DNA from: Flavobacteriales bacterium
GTDB lineage: Bacteria > Bacteroidota > Bacteroidia > Flavobacteriales > UBA7430
Reading direction: 5' to 3'
Assembly (NCBI GenBank): GCA_002707145.1
Contig: PAMD01000014.1
Span: 62,001 to 126,000 of the forward strand
Length of the DNA: 64,000 nt
Part shown: piece after piece, positions 15,301 through 21,300 of the stretch
How positions within the stretch are numbered: position 1 is the stretch's first letter
Layout: the number at the start of each line of letters is the position of its first letter
Notes under the pieces: model-generated
What the model saw: the letters and a program-made list of their open reading frames with translations, nothing else
Told to the model about the DNA's origin: nothing
Database searches by the model: none
Made by a program: the position numbers and the translations under genes

Positions 15301-18300
15301 CATCATTAATAATATTTGCTCCATTTAAATTTAAACCGTTATCGGTACATCCCTCGATATCAAAATAACAAGACCCATCGTCTATTGAATTTTGAGAACT
15401 AAAATTAACTGCTCCTACAATAGTACACCCTGAAAATAAACACGAAAAATCAATATCATCGATTGTTGCAAAAGGATTATAATTTACAGCTAATTCATTT
15501 GTACATCCTGGAATTGGAAATGAACACACACCGTCACTTTGATTTGCCAATGGATTATAATTTAATGCCTGAGGATTCATACATCCATAAACGAAAGGAA
15601 TACATGATCCGTCATCTACATTAGCTTGATTATTATAATTAATAGATTGAGAATTGGTACAACCTTGATAATCATAGGAGCAATATCCAGGAGAATTACT
15701 AAATTCATTAAAATTGTTTGCATCAGGATCTTGACAACCAATAATTTCTGCAACACAAGGATTTTCTGGGTCATCATCAGTTGCATAAGGGTTATAATTA
15801 AAAGCTGTTTCATCTGTACAACCTAAATAACCACAACTTCCTGAAAGAAAGAAATCAGCATCAGGATTAAAATTATCAGCATTTATATCTGTACATCCAA
15901 AAATTGGGGCAATGCATGTTCCATTGTCGGTATTTGCATCAGGATTGTAATTAATTGATGGATATTCATCTCCAAATTGATCAAAAACTTCTGCAGAACC
16001 ATTCAATTGTAAGCCATTGTCTGTACATCCATAAATCTTAGGAAGACAAGAACCAATTTCTAATGTATTAATATTGTTCTGCAATCCATCCACACCTTCT
16101 AATAGTTCTTGCGGTTGGTTCGGATCTAATCCATAATTATTGAAATTATAAGCTAATGGATTGTTACATCCTAAAATAACTTGATAACAAGCAAATGGAT
16201 CTGAAATATTGGCCTCACTATTAAAATTATATGCATCTTCGTCCATACATCCCAGAACGTAAGGTACACAGGAACCATCATCTGTATTTGGTGTTTGTTC
16301 ATCCATTAAAATAGCTTGCCCCATAAAAACGCTACTAATAGAATTATAATTAAATGCACTTGGATCAGTGCACCCATAGATGAAAGGAATACAGCTTCCG
16401 TCGTCTGTATTGACATTTAAGTATATATCATCGTAATTATAATCATCTCTTACTCCATCTGGATTTCCTGGAAATCCTGGATTATCAGTATAATCGTTAA
16501 AATTAAATTGGGTAGGATTAGTGCAACCAAAAACTTTACCCACACAAGCAAAAATTGATTCTTGACTATTTATATCTATTAAAGAGTCTCCGGTCAAATT
16601 ATTAGCTTCCCCGTCACCATCGAAGTCATTAAAGTTAAATGCTGTTGTATCTAAGCAACCATAAATAAAAGGATAACAAGTTCCGTTATCAAAATTTGCT
16701 AATGCATCGTAATTAAATTGAGATGGATCTGTACAACCATAAATTACAGAAGTAACACATAAAGAAAAATCTTCCACATTCCCTTGTGCAATAATCTGAT
16801 TATCAACATCAGAGTAATATTCTAGATAATTAGTGTCAGAACAATAAAAAACAGCAGGTTCCAAACAAAGGCCATTATCTATATGAGAACCAAATTCATT
16901 TGCAAATACTCCCTGAGCACTAGCTACAGAATAATATTCCAAATAGTCTGGATCATCGCAATAAAAAATAGCCGGCTCACCACATGCATTTTCATTGTCG
17001 ATAATATTACCAAACCGCTGAGCACCCACTGAATCAGTTAAATAATATCCTTGAAGAAGTGGGTTTGAACAATAAGTATTTACTTCTTCAATACAAGTTG
17101 AAGTATCAATAATATTTCCAGAATTATGTCCAAAACTCATGTCAAATAATCCATCATCATTGGTATTATAATATCCCTGAAAATCTGAGTCATTGCAATA
17201 AAAATCAACAATTATCTCACCACATTCTTCAATATTATTAATGATGTTTCCTCCAATAGAATTCTTCATAGTTCCCATAGAGATATCATTGCCAGCATAG
17301 TAGTTTAAATATTCAGGATCGCTACAATAAAATACAATTGAATCTCCGCATAATAAAGAATCTGAAAAATCTCCAAAATAAGGATTTATTGACTGTTCAT
17401 ATGTTAGACCAAAATTTCCTCCATTTTCAAATGCGGTTCCTTCTGTTACATCATCGGTATAATAATATCCGACATAATTTGTATCAGAACAATAATCAAT
17501 ACGAAGATTTTCGCATTCATTTTGAATACCCACATTTCCGTTTTCAGATGCTAAAATATATTCATCTAGCTCCCAAGAAATATAATACTCTGAATAAGTG
17601 GGGTTGTTACAATAAAAAATAGCAATATCTTGACACTCAGTCTGATCAATAGTTTTATCTGGATAAATATCATCACCATCAGAATAATTCCAATATTGAG
17701 CATAGTCTGAATTAGCACATCCCGGTCGATAAAAACACATAGAGTTTATCTGTGTATTTACATTAAGTTCACTTCCAACACCTTCTATAAAAACATTAGA
17801 AGTATCATTATTATCGTAATCATTATAATTAAATGCACTCTCATCTAGACATCCCTCAATGACAGGAATACAAGAACCATCAGAAGTATTTACATCAGTA
17901 TATAAATCTCCTGTTATATTGTATGGCTTGTTCTTTTGGTCTCCGTAATTATTAAAGTTGAAAGAATTTAAATCCAAGCATCCATTTATTATCGGGTAAC
18001 AAGAACCATCGTCAGTGTTAATATCAACTTCATTAATTCCTGTAATAGGATTTGAAAATCCGTCCTCATCTGTATCATTAAAGTTAAATTGTGTAGAATC
18101 ATTACAACCGTATATGATTGCAAAACAAGATCCATCATCTATATTTGCTAAAGAATCAAAATTAAATGCAAATTCGTCTAAACAACCGAGAACAGGTAAT
18201 ATACAGTCAACTTCCTGATTAATATCAGAATAAGGGTTACCAGAAGGAGTAATGTAATTCAATGCACTAGGATCGGAGGTACAGCCTTCAATAAAAGGAT

Positions 18301-21300
18301 AACAGAAATTATTATCAATATTGGCTAATTCATTGAAATTAAACATGGTTTCATCCATACATCCGTATACTTTAAAAATACAAGAACCATTATCTGTATT
18401 TACATCAACCCCATCAATGCCAGTGATAAAATTAGCTACTCCATCATAATTAAAATCATTAAAGTTTATAGCTTCTTCATCCATACATCCAAAAACAATC
18501 TGATAACAGGAACCATCGTCAGTATTAACATCTGTCAATGAATTTCCTGTCAAAGGACTGAAATTAAATGAGTACACATTATTTAAACAACCCTCGATTA
18601 CAGGATAACAAGATCCATCATCTGTATTTGCATCAATCGCAGAGTTACCTATTAAGGGCACATAATTAAAAGAACCTTCTATGGTGCATCCAAGAACATA
18701 GGGAATACATTCTGCTTCCTCGGTAGCTTGATTATTGTAATTAAACATAGTTGGGTCCATACATCCCTCGTTACTCTCAATTAAACAGGAACCGTTATCA
18801 ATATTTGCGTAAGGATTATACTCAACATATTCATCATCCATACAACCAAGAATATCAACTTTGTACATAAAAGAAGTATTCAATGAATATAATATCATAA
18901 GTCCATTTTGCAAGAAATTATTTGAAGAAGGTTCTGAATTAGATGCCATTAATGGTTGAATCTGATATACCAAACCTGGAGGAGTTTGAAGAATCCATAG
19001 AAGTTGTTCCCCATCAACAAAACCATCTACAATTATAGTAAAATCATCATCACCTTGAGCAGCAATGACGTTTGTAGCGTTATTTTCCCATAAGGTTGAA
19101 CCTCCACATTGTAAATTACCATAGGTATCTTGATAGAAAACACCCAATTGACTATTCTCAGGAAATGAGCTTAATTCTCCATCAAATAAAGTTGATACTC
19201 CTCCGGAGTTTGAAAATGGTATAATTATAGAACTATTACTAGAGGTTGTTTCGTAAGTAAAATCAAAATAAGCTTGTTCATCAGGATCTAGTAGGCTATA
19301 TTGGCAAGCATTATCTTCATCTTGAACATTAAACTCAGGTGAATAACATCCTAAGTTAATATTATCAGAACATGGAATAGCGTTGGGATTTATACAACCA
19401 AAGAAAGCCAAATTCTCACAAAATGCATTATCATATGCTGACTGATACTGCTCGGGTTGATTTGGAGTAAATCCTTGATTCCAATATTCTGCATATAATG
19501 GATCTCCACAGCCAATTAATACACAAGTACCGTCATCTATAGTCGCTAGAGGATTATATAAGCCTACACCTTGAGTATTAGAATTCGTGCACCCATAGAC
19601 ATGCTCATTTATACAAGCGTCTTCTTGAGGCTGAGTAACTAATGAGTCATATTCAATAAAATTTGAATCCATACATCCATAAAACTCTTTAGATAAACAA
19701 GTTCCATCATCTACGTTTGCTTCTAATGAAAATTCTAAGTAATTGGAATTAGTACAACCAAAAACAATTAGAGTCAAACAGTCATCAATATTTAACTCTT
19801 GAGCAAGATTATCATACTCTAAATAATTAGGATTTGTACAGCCTGGTATAGTTAGATAGTCACAATCGTAAGTGTTCGCTTGATAATTTGCATTTGGATT
19901 GAAATTGATTGCAGTAGAATCTTCAATACAACCCAAAACTAGAGGAGTAAAACAGCTATCTGGATCATTGATATTAGCATATAAATGATTAAAATGCTCA
20001 AGATAAAGTGTATCAATACAACCCAATTGAATATATTCACACGAGGAGTAATCCGGGTCTTCATCTACTGGAGTAAATACATTTACATTGAAGTTTAATG
20101 CATTTATATCAGAGCAACCCTCATAGAATTCACACAATTCATTGTTCTCTTCAGAGGCATAATACATATAGTTTTGAGCGATAGGATTAGTACAGCCCTC
20201 GATTTCAATTTCATCACAAACTTCATCGCCGTCAAAATCGTTTAAACAACTATTGTTACAATCTAAATATGTTGTAACTGGATATATGCATGCGGATGAT
20301 TCTGTGGCTTCAAGATTAAAATTACATGCATCTGAATCTAAACAACCGAAAATTTCTTGTTGATCACACACGCCGTTCTGATTTTGATCTAAAATACACT
20401 CTCCATTACAGTCTAAGTATTGAGTTTCGTAAATACAAGAACCATCATCTAAATTAGCTTGTTGAGAAAAATTACATGCATATTCGGTTATACATCCGGG
20501 AATAGGTAATTCAATACAATCGCCATATTCATCTTGGCCATTTATACACTCATTTGAACAATTTAAAAATGGAGAAATAGGATATTGACAACTATTATCA
20601 TTTGTGTTTGCTAAATAATTATAGCCAATGCAAGCCAGAGAGTCTGTACAACCAAAAACTATTTCAATACATGAACCGTTGTCAGTATTAACTGATGCAT
20701 CAAAGTTAAAAGCTAATTGATCAGAACATCCCTCAATAAGTTCTTCACAAAGGCCGTCATCTGTATTGGCAAGAGAAGAAAAATTATAAGCTAAAGTATC
20801 TGTACATCCAAAAATTACAAGAGTCAAACAAGAACCATCATCTGTATTTGCTTGCTGAAGGAATTCAGTAAATTGAAATTGAGTACAACCAAAAACTAAA
20901 TCCTCGCATGAACCGTCATCAGTATTGGCTGAAATCTGAAAATTAAACGCGTTTGTATCAGTACATCCTGAAATAATACATGTTCCGTTGTCAGTATTGA
21001 CATTCGGAAAAAAGTTATCAGCAATTGAATCAAGACAACCATATATAAAAGGAATACATGAGTCGTCGTCTAAATTTGCATTTATATTAAAATTAAATTG
21101 ACTTTCATCAGTACAACCAGGGATTTCATTCTCATCACAAATTCCATTTTCATTTATATCATTAATACATACAAAAAGATTTTCGCTATCTATTAAAGGA
21201 CTTGGATTACACTGGTAATATTGAGGTGGAAATTCACATAAAGCAAGATCTTCAGGGAAGTTGAATAATGCATTTTGCTGAAAGTTACAAGCCTGTTCAA

